DNA from: Lysobacter sp. CFH 32150
GTDB taxonomy: Bacteria > Pseudomonadota > Gammaproteobacteria > Xanthomonadales > Xanthomonadaceae
Direction: 5' to 3'
Assembly: GCF_022758295.1 (NCBI RefSeq)
Contig: NZ_JALDWJ010000001.1
Coordinates: 124,001 to 188,000 of the forward strand
DNA: 64,000 nucleotides
How positions within the stretch are numbered: position 1 is the stretch's first letter; every line of letters starts with the position of its first letter. This document shows, one piece after another, positions 46,154 through 53,473 of this stretch. The position numbers were made by a program, and so were the translations under genes. The notes beneath the pieces were generated by a model. It was given only the letters and a program-made list of their open reading frames with translations, searched no databases and was not told where the DNA came from.

Positions 46154-48145
46154 CTACCAGTGCACGCCCCTCATCAACGTTGCAAACGCGATCTGCTCAT
46201 TGCTTGGCCGCACGTCGCCTCTAAGCGCCTTCTTGTCGCCCCTGGCAGCGGCCGAGTCCGGGAACAGCTCGAACGCGGTATTCATCACTACCTCGTAGGC
46301 CTTGGGCGCCAGCGCATTTAGCACCGACGCAAAAATGCCGAGTCGCGTCGCGATGCGGCTCGGTCTTTCGATGATGCCTTTCACCACAAGGTCGGCCGCT
46401 TCTTCCGGCGTCAGCGTCGGCACGCTGTCGTACATCTTGGTCGGCGCGATCATCGGTGTCTTCACCAACGGCATGTTGATCGTCGTGAAGCTGATGCCTT
46501 TGCCCGACAACTCGCCCTGCGCACAACGGCTGAAGGCATCCAGCGCGGCCTTCGAAGCGACGTAGGCGGAGAACCGCGGCGAGTTCGCCAGCACGCCGAT
46601 TGAACTGATGTTGATGACGTGGCCTTTCCGTCGATGCGTCATCGTCGGCATGAAGCCCATGATCAAGCGGATGCTGCCAAAATAATTCAGTTGCATGGTC
46701 CGCTCGAAATCGTGGAAGCGATCATAACTGGCCTCGATCGAACGCCGGATCGAGCGCCCGGCATTGTTGATGAGGACGTCGACGTGACCATGCGCGGCGA
46801 TCACTTCTTTCACCAACCGGTCGCAATCGGCCATGTCGGCCAGGTCGGCGGTATAAGCGAACACCTTGCCGCCCTTCGCCTTCATCTCATCGCGCGCCGC
46901 GAACAACTCCTTCTCGCCACGCGCGACGATGACAGTGATCGCGCCTGCTTCAGCCACGCGTTGCGCGGTGGACAGGCCGATACCCGAAGAGCCGCCGGTG
47001 ATGACCACCACTTTGTTGCGCACGGTACCCTTGAGCGTGCGGTCGATGAACAGATCCGGATCGAGGTGCCGCTCCCAGTAATCCCACAATCGCCAGGCGT
47101 ACGATTCCAGCGGGGGTAATGTGATTCCGCTGCCCTTCAACGCGCGCTCGCTCTCGCGATTGTCGAAACGGGTCGGATAAGTGATGAACTTCATCACTTC
47201 CTTGGGAATTCGGAAATCACGCAGCAACATCCCGATGAAGCGACGCACCGGCGGCAGGTTGCCGACCATCCCGCGCACGCCTTCAGGCACGAAGGCGAAC
47301 ATGCGCGCGTCGATGCGCATCGTCATCTCCGGTGCATGGCCGGCGCGGGCGAAGGTGTTGAGCACTTCGCCCACGCGCATGGGTTCCGGGTCGGTCAGGT
47401 GGAAGCAATGTCCGTCGAGCCTGGGCTTGTGCGCGATGTGGTCCATCGCATCGACGACGTAGTCCACCGGCACGACGTTGATGCGGCCACCCTCGATGCC
47501 CAGCGTCGGCATCCACGGGGGCAACATCTCGCGCAGCTTCTTGATGAAGGTGAAGAAGTAGTACGGGCCGTCGATCTTGTCGATCTCGCCGGTCTGCGAA
47601 TGACCCACGACCATGCCGGGGCGGTAGATGCGCCAAGGAATGCGTTGCTCTTTGCGCACCAGGCCTTCGGACTCGTGCTTCGTCGCCAGGTAGGGATCAT
47701 CGAGGCCTTCGGCTTCCTCGAACATGTCTTCGCGGAACACTCCCGGATACAGCCCGGCTGCCGCGATCGAGCTTGCGTGATGGAAGCAACCGGCGCCGAT
47801 CGCGGCGGCCAGGTCCAGCGCATGCTTGGTGCCGCCGATATTGGAATCCTGCTGTGCATCGGCACTGGCAGTGAGGTCGTAGATCGCAGCAAGGTGGAAG
47901 AAGTGCTTGACCTTGCCGTTCAGTGCCTTGACCTGTGCGGCGCTGACGCCGCACTTGGGCGATGTCATGTCACCGTTGACGACCACGAGCCGCTTCATGT
48001 CCCAACCCATCTTCTTGCCGATGGCGTCGAGCTTCTTCAGCGAGTCCTTTCGCACCAGCACATGGATCGTGCCCTTGCGCTTGAGAAGGTTGCTGACGAG
48101 GTGGCGACCGATGAAACCGGTGGCTCCGGTGACGAAATAGCTCAT
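46154..48145 (-). CDS. Two-domain SDR, fatty acyl-CoA reductase-like (fatty-alcohol forming)
   Basis: 663 residues. The N-terminal extended-SDR domain (1-365) has TGATGFIG (6-13), Ser125/126 and Tyr152-x3-Lys156; RPGMVVGHSQTGEIDK and GPYYFFTFIKKLRE follow. The C-terminal classical SDR (375-640) has TGGSSGIG (383-390), NNAG (460-463), Ser514, Tyr528-x3-Lys532. Both length and sequence, from memory, resemble the Marinobacter fatty acyl-CoA reductase (661 residues) that reduces acyl-CoA via aldehyde to fatty alcohol. Start ATG 48145 has AGGGA nine bases upstream. It is divergent from the acyl-CoA-binding protein gene, fitting an acyl-CoA substrate. Confidence 0.88.
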   Translation of the reverse strand: MSYFVTGATGFIGRHLVSNLLKRKGTIHVLVRKDSLKKLDAIGKKMGWDMKRLVVVNGDMTSPKCGVSAAQVKALNGKVKHFFHLAAIYDLTASADAQQDSNIGGTKHALDLAAAIGAGCFHHASSIAAAGLYPGVFREDMFEEAEGLDDPYLATKHESEGLVRKEQRIPWRIYRPGMVVGHSQTGEIDKIDGPYYFFTFIKKLREMLPPWMPTLGIEGGRINVVPVDYVVDAMDHIAHKPRLDGHCFHLTDPEPMRVGEVLNTFARAGHAPEMTMRIDARMFAFVPEGVRGMVGNLPPVRRFIGMLLRDFRIPKEVMKFITYPTRFDNRESERALKGSGITLPPLESYAWRLWDYWERHLDPDLFIDRTLKGTVRNKVVVITGGSSGIGLSTAQRVAEAGAITVIVARGEKELFAARDEMKAKGGKVFAYTADLADMADCDRLVKEVIAAHGHVDVLINNAGRSIRRSIEASYDRFHDFERTMQLNYFGSIRLIMGFMPTMTHRRKGHVINISSIGVLANSPRFSAYVASKAALDAFSRCAQGELSGKGISFTTINMPLVKTPMIAPTKMYDSVPTLTPEEAADLVVKGIIERPSRIATRLGIFASVLNALAPKAYEVVMNTAFELFPDSAAARGDKKALRGDVRPSNEQIAFATLMRGVHW

Positions 48146-48176
48146 GCGCTGCATTCCCTGGTCGGTCGGCGAGGCG

Positions 48177-48226
48177 GTGGTGACGCCGGTCACGCGCCTA
48201 CGTTGCCAGAGCCGGCGTGACACCAC
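48177..48226. promoter_or_regulatory. Imperfect inverted repeat upstream of the reductase, operator candidate
   Basis: GTGGTGACGCCGG (48177-48189) faces CCGGCGTGACACCAC (48212-48226), matching apart from a two-base bulge. Inside the left arm there is a 14-bp dyad GTGAC-GCCG-GTCAC (48180-48193), the size of a TetR-family operator. It lies 32-81 bases upstream of the reductase start. A TetR gene is 0.9 kb away. Binding is inferred. Confidence 0.4.
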
Positions 48227-48235
48227 AATTCCCGT

Positions 48236-48500
48236 GGGTCTGTTGGCGTATGCGGAGCAGGTCGCGCCGGGTTTGAGGGCGTGCGAGGCAAGGAAGAGCG
48301 AGGGCGCGTATGTCGATACGCAACTGAGCGATGACGCGGCATCGTGCGCCCTCAAGCCCGGCCCTTCGGGTTGCTCCTCTGTGGCCGCCATGCGGCGCCG
48401 CGCGCCTTGACCTTGCAAGCAGCAAGGCGCTGTGTCGCGCAACACCACCTGACGGCCACTGAGGAGCAACGCGACCTGCTCCGCATACGCCAGCAGACCC
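48236..48500 (-). repeat. 265-bp palindromic element, left copy
   Basis: Bounded by GGGTCTGTTGGCG and its near-complement CGCCAGCAGACCC. The terminal arms are 31 bases with one mismatch. Its reverse complement aligns without gaps to the right copy (48825-49089) with about 42 differences by hand count (about 84 percent identity). Internal stems GTTGCTCCTC..GTGGCCG / CGGCCAC..GAGGAGCAAC and GCGTA/TACGC can form. The outer-arm bases differ from the right copy at about ten positions, nine of them matched by a compensating change in the opposite arm. No target duplication is evident. Confidence 0.85.
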
Positions 48501-48557
48501 TTATTGACCGCTCTCGGGACGCGTGGTGTGATGCCTCATCCAACTGGAGTTCCTGTC

Positions 48558-48815
48558 ATGTCCGACTTGAAGAGCCGCTTCGAACAGGCCACTAAGGACA
48601 TCCAGTCCCTACCCGAACGGCCGGACAACGACACCCTGCTGCGCCTGTACGCGCTGTACAAACAGGGCGCCGAGGGCGACGTGAGCGGGCCCAAGCCGGG
48701 GTTCTTCGACTTCGTCGGCACGGCCAAGTACGAAGCCTGGGCCAAGCTCAAGGGCACCAGTTCGGACGAGGCGATGAAGAAATACATCGACCTCGTCAAG
48801 AAACTGACGACCTGA
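48558..48815 (+). CDS. Acyl-CoA-binding protein
   Basis: 85 residues, the standard size of a four-helix ACBP. It has SRFEQATKDIQSLPERPDN, the ligand-binding LYALYKQGAEGDV (Tyr and Lys that contact the CoA phosphate in known ACBPs) and AKYEAWAKLKGTSSDEAMKKYI. It binds long-chain acyl-CoA in the cytoplasm, buffers it and hands it to enzymes. It sits between the two 265-bp elements and is divergent from the fatty acyl-CoA reductase-like gene, its likely client. The ATG at 48558 (MSDLKSRF) has GGAG about 14 bases upstream. Confidence 0.95.
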   Translation: MSDLKSRFEQATKDIQSLPERPDNDTLLRLYALYKQGAEGDVSGPKPGFFDFVGTAKYEAWAKLKGTSSDEAMKKYIDLVKKLTT

Positions 48816-48824
48816 GCGCCGGTA

Positions 48825-49089
48825 GGGTCTGTTAACACATATGGAATGGGTCGCGTTGCTTCTCAATGGCCGTCAGGTGGTGTCGCGTCGCGCAGCGCCT
48901 TGCTGCCTGCAAGGTCAAGCGGCGCGACGCCGCATGGCGGCCATTGAGAAGCAACCCGAAGGGCCGGGCCTGAGGACGCGCGATGCCGTGTCATCGCTCG
49001 GTTGCGTATCGACATACGCGCCCTCGCTCTTCCTTGCGTCGCACGCCCTCAGGCGCGGCGCGACCCATTCCATATGTGTTAACAGACCC
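48825..49089 (+). repeat. 265-bp palindromic element, right copy
   Basis: Terminal arms of 31 bases are perfect inverted repeats, starting GGGTCTGTTAACACATATGG and ending CCATATGTGTTAACAGACCC. Both ends are bordered by TA (TAGGGTCT at 48823, AGACCCTA ending 49091), as in elements that duplicate a TA target. An internal 18-bp stem (offsets 31-48 with 114-131) is perfect; further stems pair GCCTGAGG / CCTCAGGC and GCGTCGCGC / GCGCGACGC. The last base is three bases before the GTG start of the TetR gene. No transposase is encoded. Confidence 0.88.
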
Positions 49090-49091
49090 TA

Positions 49092-49718
49092 GTGGCCCGG
49101 CACACCCGTCAGCGCATCCTCGATGCGTCGCTTGCGATGTTCAACACGCAGGGCGAGCCGAACGTCACCACCAACCACATCGCCGACGAGTTGGAGATCA
49201 GCCCGGGCAACCTGTACTACCACTTCCGCAACAAGGACGACATCATCGAGCACCTCTTCGGCCGCTACGAAGAGCGCATCGATGCCGCGCTCAGCCCGCC
49301 CAGCGGCCGCTTGCCGGGGCTGGAGGATGTCTGGCTGCAGTTGCACCTCGTGTTCGAGTGCATCTGGGACTATCGCTTCCTCTACCGCGACCTGGTCGAC
49401 ATCCTCAGCCGCAATCGTCGTCTGCGCATCCGCTTCGCCCGCATCCTCAAGCGCGCCGACGACCAGGCCCACCTGGTGATGCGTGGCTTGTCGCAGGCCG
49501 GGGTGATGCGCGCCTCGGCCCGCGAACTGGATGCCGCCGCCACCAACGTGCTGGTGATCGCCACGTTCTGGATGAACTACGCCGCCGCCCGCGGCGACAA
49601 GGACGAGCAGGCCTCGATCCGCGACGGCATCGTCCAGGTCATGATGCTGCTGGCGCCGTTCCTGCGCGATGCCGAACGCGTCCATCTCAACACGCTGACC
49701 CAGGCCTATCTGGACTAA
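49092..49718 (+). CDS. TetR/AcrR family transcriptional regulator
   Basis: 208 residues. It has an N-terminal helix-turn-helix (1-55: RHTRQRILDASLAMFNTQG, TTNHIADELEISPGNLYYHFRNKDDII) and an all-helical ligand domain. The start is a GTG immediately after the right palindromic element (TA then GTG), with no visible ribosome-binding site, so translation may depend on the element or be leaderless. Neighbours (acyl-CoA-binding protein, fatty acyl-CoA reductase-like enzyme) suggest an acyl-CoA or fatty-acid ligand, as in FadR- or PsrA-type TetR proteins; that is inference. Confidence 0.92.
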   Translation: MARHTRQRILDASLAMFNTQGEPNVTTNHIADELEISPGNLYYHFRNKDDIIEHLFGRYEERIDAALSPPSGRLPGLEDVWLQLHLVFECIWDYRFLYRDLVDILSRNRRLRIRFARILKRADDQAHLVMRGLSQAGVMRASARELDAAATNVLVIATFWMNYAAARGDKDEQASIRDGIVQVMMLLAPFLRDAERVHLNTLTQAYLD

Positions 49719-49807
49719 CGGCAGGTCGGCTGCGCGCCCTGTGATCGGTTTCGCAGACTTTCGGCGCAACCAGGCGTCTGATTACCCCGCAACAGGGGGG
49801 ATTTGTC

Positions 49808-49963
49808 ATGAATGCAGATAAGCCGGCCCGGTCCGATCGGGTCGAGCGTGTGGTCAGGGGCTTGCTCGCGTTCGTTTTGCTTGCCGCAGTCGTCTGGGCG
49901 GTTACCAACGGCAGTGGCGTTTCGCAGGACGTGGAGCAATTCAGCAGCCTCCCGGGCCAATAA
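49808..49963 (+). CDS. 51-residue single-pass membrane peptide
   Basis: ATG at 49808, TAA at 49961-49963, with a strong GGGGGG ribosome-binding site nine bases upstream. Basic start (MNADKPARSDRVERVVRG), one hydrophobic helix (about 17-33, GLLAFVLLAAVVWAV) and a polar tail (TNGSGVSQDVEQF). A terminator follows 12 bases later. No homologue is known to me. It lies between a TetR gene and a phasin gene, so a role in the same locus is possible. Confidence 0.7.
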   Translation: MNADKPARSDRVERVVRGLLAFVLLAAVVWAVTNGSGVSQDVEQFSSLPGQ

Positions 49964-49974
49964 CGCTCCCGTAA

Positions 49975-50008
49975 AAACAAACGCCCCGCTTTCGCGGGGC
50001 GCTTGTTT
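49975..50008. terminator. Bidirectional terminator
   Basis: GCCCCGC (49983-49989) pairs with GCGGGGC (49994-50000), extended by AAACAAAC on the left and CTTGTTT on the right, so it can end both the small membrane peptide transcript and the convergent phasin transcript. Confidence 0.85.
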
Positions 50009-50030
50009 CACCAACCAGGTGAAGCGGTTT

Positions 50031-50438
50031 TCAACTGCGCGCCTTGCGCGTGGCACGCTTGGCCGGCTTGCGCGCGGGGGTACGGCGAATGGCCTTCTTC
50101 GTGGTGGTCTTGTGCGTCTTGCGCTGCGCCTTGACGCGCGGCTTCAGGCCGAGCTTGACCAGCACGGGCGCCAAGCGCGATTCCACCTCGGCACTGAACT
50201 GCGCGACCTTCGGTTCGACCTGTCCCCGCACGGTTTCGATCCCGTCGCGGACATTGGCCTGCGCTTCGGTCACGGTGCGTTCGGCACGCTGCTTCAACGC
50301 ATCGACCCCGCCGATCGCTCGCCGCACGGTGGCGAGGGCTTCACGACGCGTGAGCGCGAGCAAGCCGAGACCCGCCAGCCATACGTGTCGCAGGTTGGTT
50401 TCGTTGGCGGCAGTGGACTTCTTTTTCGTGACAGCCAT
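50031..50438 (-). CDS. Phasin family protein (PhaF/PhaI-like), copy 2
   Basis: 135 residues. Phasin segment HVWLAGLGLLALTRREALATVRRAIG (about 17-42), amphipathic helix to about 100, and a basic Lys/Arg/Thr-Pro tail (THKTTTKKAIRRTPARKPAKRATRK) that could bind DNA, as in PhaF. The ATG at 50438 (MAVTKKKSTA) has GGGAG upstream. It is shorter than copy 1 and differs in sequence, so the two are divergent members. Convergent with the small membrane peptide gene. Confidence 0.9.
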   Translation of the reverse strand: MAVTKKKSTAANETNLRHVWLAGLGLLALTRREALATVRRAIGGVDALKQRAERTVTEAQANVRDGIETVRGQVEPKVAQFSAEVESRLAPVLVKLGLKPRVKAQRKTHKTTTKKAIRRTPARKPAKRATRKARS

Positions 50439-50595
50439 GGCGGCTCCCTGATTCGAGAATTGGTGCCGGCCGGCCGTGATGGCCGACTCCGACATGGCTA
50501 GCCTGCCGCCGATGGATCGAGCAATCACACTAGCCCTTGCCAGCTGATCCCGTCAGCGTGATGCTCCGCCAATTACCCGCCAAAAGGACTTCTGT

Positions 50596-51447
50596 ATGGC
50601 TGCGAAATCCGCCTGGGCTGCATTCCCGCACGACGCCAAGGGCTACGCCTACGCCGGCGACGCCTTGAAGAAAGCATGGCCGCAATTGCATGCCGGCGAT
50701 TGCGAGCCGTTTCCCGACTCGAAACACGCTGCCGCACTACTGAAGGCCGCCGGCAAGGCCGCGCCCAAACTCGACGCCGACGCACTCGCTTCCGCATTGC
50801 AGGACGCTTGGCGCGCCTTCCACAGTGGCGACTTCAAGGCCGCGTTCGAGGTTGGCGAGAAACTCGGCCCGATCGGCGCCTCGGTCGCAACAAAAGCGAT
50901 TGGCATCCACGCCACCTACCTGGTCGACGACGACGTCGAAAAACTGAAGCGTTTCGAACAGGCGGCCAAACTGGCCGAAGCCGCGATCAAGACCCTGCCA
51001 GACGAAGCCAACAGCCATTACCGCCACGCATTCGCCCTCGGCCGCTATAGCCAGGGATTGTCGATCGTGAAAGCGCTCAAGCAAGGCATCGCTGGCAAAG
51101 TGCGCGAATCGCTCGACACCGCCCTGGAACTGGCGCCCAAGCACGCCGAAGCGCATACCGCGCTCGCGCTGTACCACGCTGAGATCATCGGCAAGATCGG
51201 CGCGATGATCGGTGGATTGACCTATGGCGCCAAGGGCTCCGAGGCCGAGTCGCACATCAAGACTGCCCTCAAGCTGACCCCGGATTCGCCGATCGCGCAT
51301 GTCGAGCATGGCAACGTGCTGTTGTTGCTCCACGGCGAGAAAGAGGAGGACGCGGCCGCGACAGCCTACGAAAAGGCCTCCAAGTGCAAACCGAAGGATG
51401 CAATGGAGAAGCTGGACGCTGAATTCGCCAAGTCGCAGATCGAATAA
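50596..51447 (+). CDS. TPR-like protein of unknown function
   Basis: 283 residues, cytoplasmic, no signal peptide. Repeated helix pairs of tetratricopeptide type (about 60-130, 130-200 and 220-275; ESLDTALELAPKHAEAHTALALYHAEII and SHIKTALKLTPDSPIAHVEHGNVLLLL are the clearest). An opening AAKSAWAAFPHDAKGYAYAGDALKKAW segment is less repeat-like. No enzyme motif is present; it is probably a scaffold. A ribosome-binding GGACTT lies near the start. A terminator follows. Confidence 0.85.
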   Translation: MAAKSAWAAFPHDAKGYAYAGDALKKAWPQLHAGDCEPFPDSKHAAALLKAAGKAAPKLDADALASALQDAWRAFHSGDFKAAFEVGEKLGPIGASVATKAIGIHATYLVDDDVEKLKRFEQAAKLAEAAIKTLPDEANSHYRHAFALGRYSQGLSIVKALKQGIAGKVRESLDTALELAPKHAEAHTALALYHAEIIGKIGAMIGGLTYGAKGSEAESHIKTALKLTPDSPIAHVEHGNVLLLLHGEKEEDAAATAYEKASKCKPKDAMEKLDAEFAKSQIE

Positions 51448-51458
51448 CCGGAAACGGC

Positions 51459-51484
51459 AAAGGCCGGCTTGCGCCGGCCTTTGC
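51459..51484. terminator. Terminator between the TPR gene and tRNA-Val
   Basis: Ten-bp stem AAAGGCCGGC / GCCGGCCTTT with a TTGC loop, 12 bases after the TPR stop. It also lies just downstream of the minus-strand tRNA-Val, so it can act both ways. Confidence 0.88.
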
Positions 51485-51493
51485 TTCAGTATT

Positions 51494-51568
51494 TGGTGGG
51501 CGGTGCAGGGATCGAACCTGCGACCCTTGCCGTGTGAAGGCAATGCTCTACCGCTGAGCTAACCGCCC
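51494..51568 (-). tRNA. tRNA-Val (CAC)
   Basis: 75 bases including encoded CCA. Acceptor GGGCGGT / ACCGCCC, D-arm AGCTCAGCGGTAGAGC, anticodon loop TTCACAC giving CAC, T-loop GGTTCGATCC. Confidence 0.96.
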
Positions 51569-51646
51569 GGAATTCAGGGGTGAATCGGGCCGCAAATAAT
51601 ACGTGGACCGGCCCGCTCGGGTCAAACCAACCGCTAGACTGCCGGC

Positions 51647-52000
51647 ATGGACCACGGCCGCCTCTTCCACAACCCACGCTGCTCGAAATCCCGCGGGGCG
51701 CTAGAACTGCTGCGCGAACGCGGAATCGAACCTGCAATCGTGCCCTACCTCGAACAACCGCCCTCGCCTGCCGAATTGCGCGCCCTGCTGCAGCTGCTCG
51801 GCATCGACGCGCGGGGGCTGCTGCGCACCGGCGAATCGGAATACAACGACCTCGGGCTGAACGATCCAACCCTGTCCGACAAGGCCCTGATCGCGGCGAT
51901 GAGCGCGCACCCGCGCCTGATCGAACGCCCGATCTTTGTCCATAACGGCCGTGCCGTGATCGGGCGTCCGCCAGAGCGCGTCCTCGAACTTCTCGATTGA
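51647..52000 (+). CDS. arsC: ArsC-family (glutaredoxin-coupled) arsenate reductase homologue
   Basis: 117 residues, thioredoxin-like fold. The active-site loop HNPRCSKSRGALELL (8-22, Cys12) and the arginine cluster IERPIFVHNGRAVIGRPPE match the ArsC/YffB family. It reduces arsenate to arsenite with glutathione and glutaredoxin; YffB/Spx-like relatives without ars operons may have other roles. No arsB or arsR is nearby, so this is probably a housekeeping homologue. It ends 15 bases from the convergent dehydrogenase gene. Confidence 0.92.
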   Translation: MDHGRLFHNPRCSKSRGALELLRERGIEPAIVPYLEQPPSPAELRALLQLLGIDARGLLRTGESEYNDLGLNDPTLSDKALIAAMSAHPRLIERPIFVHNGRAVIGRPPERVLELLD

Positions 52001-52015
52001 CTGCGACGCAATGGA

Positions 52016-53293
52016 TCAAAGCCGAGCGTCGACCATGTCCTTCGGGAACATGCCCTTGATGTCGTAGATCACGGCATGCTCGTTGCCGAAGCGACGCAGG
52101 CCATCGATGCCGAGCGCGCGGAACTCATCGTGCGCTACCGCTACCACGATCGCGTCGTAGGCACCGGCTTCTGGCGCTTCCGCCAGTTGCACACCGTATT
52201 CGTGCGCGGCGACATGCCGGTCGGCCCAAGGGTCGTAGATCTCGACCGAGGCGCGGTATTCCTCGAACTCGCGGGCGAGATCGATGACGCGCGTATTGCG
52301 CAGGTCCGGGCAGTTTTCCTTGAAGGTAATACCGAGAATCAGAATGCGCGCACCGGCCACGGTGATGCCGCGCTGGACCATCAACTTGATTACTTCCGCG
52401 GCGACGTGCTGGCCCATCGCATCGTTGATACGCCGGCACGCGAGCAGGATGTCCGGGTAATAGCCCGCCGCCTGTGCCTTCTGGATCAGGTAATACGGAT
52501 CGACGCCGATGCAGTGCCCACCCACGAGGCCTGGTCGAAACGGCAGGAAGTTCCACTTGGTCATCGCCGCCTCCAGCACTTCGGTGGTATCGATGCCGAG
52601 ACGGTGGAAGATCAGCGCGAACTCGTTGACGAGCGCGATATTGACGTCGCGTTGGGTGTTTTCGATGACTTTCGATGCCTCTGCCACCATCAGGCTCGAT
52701 GCCTTGTGAGTGCCGGCAGTGATGATGCTGCGGTAGAGCGCATCGATGAAGTCGGCGGCCTCCGGCGTCGAACCGGAGGTGACCTTGGGAATGTTCGTGA
52801 GGCGTCGCTGGCGATCGCCCGGATTGATCCGCTCCGGGCTGTAGCCGACAGTGAAATCGGTATTGAAGTGCAATCCGGATGAGCGTTCGAGCTCGGGCAC
52901 GCAGATTTCCTCGGTCGCACCGGGATAAACGGTCGACTCGTAGATCACCACGTCGCCACGTTTGAGCACACTGCCGATGCTGCGGCTGGCGCTGATGAGC
53001 GGGCTGAAGTCGGGGCGCTTGTGCTCGTCGATCGGCGTGGGCACGGTGACGATAAAGATGTTGCGATCGCGCAAATCGTCGAGCGCTGCACTGAGCCGCA
53101 ATCGCGTCGCGGCAGCGAGCTCTTCGCTATCGACTTCGCGGTTGTGGTCGCCGCCATCGCACAACTCGGCGATGCGTGCGGCGTTGATGTCGAATCCCAG
53201 AGTGTCGTAATGCCTGCCGAACTCCACCGCCAGCGGCAGACCAACATAGCCGAGTCCGATCACGCCGATGCGCGCATTGGCCAGATCCCGCAT
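52016..53293 (-). CDS. tviB: UDP-N-acetylhexosamine dehydrogenase (TviB/WbpO type)
   Basis: 425 residues. Rossmann GVIGLGYVGLPLAVEFG at the N-terminus, VTVPTPIDEHKRPDFSPL, the catalytic Cys region LVGGHCIGVDPYYL and the C-terminal domain GITFKENCPDLRNTRV are diagnostic of the Vi-antigen dehydrogenase branch, which oxidises UDP-GlcNAc or UDP-GalNAc to the uronic acid for surface polysaccharide. AGGGGA stands upstream of the ATG at 53293. It begins only 20 bases past the 3' end of tRNA-Leu on the same strand and has no glycan genes beside it here. Confidence 0.94.
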   Translation of the reverse strand: MRDLANARIGVIGLGYVGLPLAVEFGRHYDTLGFDINAARIAELCDGGDHNREVDSEELAAATRLRLSAALDDLRDRNIFIVTVPTPIDEHKRPDFSPLISASRSIGSVLKRGDVVIYESTVYPGATEEICVPELERSSGLHFNTDFTVGYSPERINPGDRQRRLTNIPKVTSGSTPEAADFIDALYRSIITAGTHKASSLMVAEASKVIENTQRDVNIALVNEFALIFHRLGIDTTEVLEAAMTKWNFLPFRPGLVGGHCIGVDPYYLIQKAQAAGYYPDILLACRRINDAMGQHVAAEVIKLMVQRGITVAGARILILGITFKENCPDLRNTRVIDLAREFEEYRASVEIYDPWADRHVAAHEYGVQLAEAPEAGAYDAIVVAVAHDEFRALGIDGLRRFGNEHAVIYDIKGMFPKDMVDARL

Positions 53294-53312
53294 AGGTTTC
53301 CCCTTTGTGTGC

Positions 53313-53399
53313 TGGTGCCCGGAGTCGGGATCGAACCGACATGGCCTTGCGGCCGAGGGATTTTAAGTCCCTTGCGTATACCAGTTTCGCCATCCGGGC
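53313..53399 (-). tRNA. tRNA-Leu (UAA)
   Basis: 87 bases including CCA, class II with a long variable arm (CGGCCGCAAGGCCATG). Acceptor GCCCGGA / TCCGGGC, anticodon loop CTTAAAA giving UAA. Third of a Gly-Cys-Leu set. Confidence 0.96.
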
Positions 53400-53432
53400 A
53401 TGCCGGCATGTTGCCCGAAGCGCGGCAGAAAC

Positions 53433-53462
53433 AAAAATCCCGGCCGAAGCCGGGGTTTTGTT
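53433..53462 (-). terminator. Terminator between tRNA-Cys and tRNA-Leu
   Basis: Read on the minus strand: CAAAACCCCGGC stem with TTCG loop and GCCGGGATTTTTG; one G-T pair, T-run at the end. It would stop part of the transcription coming from tRNA-Cys. Confidence 0.75.
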
Positions 53463-53473
53463 CATCTCTGATA

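Noticed and set aside
48236-49089. A composite transposon carrying the acyl-CoA-binding gene
   Set aside because: Elements flank the gene in inverted orientation, but the left copy has no TA or other target duplication, there is no transposase, and the gene fits the locus functionally. Kept as a possibility only within the palindrome finding.
48841-49092. 83-codon frame inside the right 265-bp element, with a similar frame in the left copy
   Set aside because: The two peptides resemble one another only because the elements align without gaps; the frame has no start signal and its sequence folds as palindrome arms. Such translations of repeats are common false predictions.
51647-52000. Arsenic resistance operon
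   Set aside because: Only the ArsC-like gene is present; no arsB, arsR or acr3 nearby.
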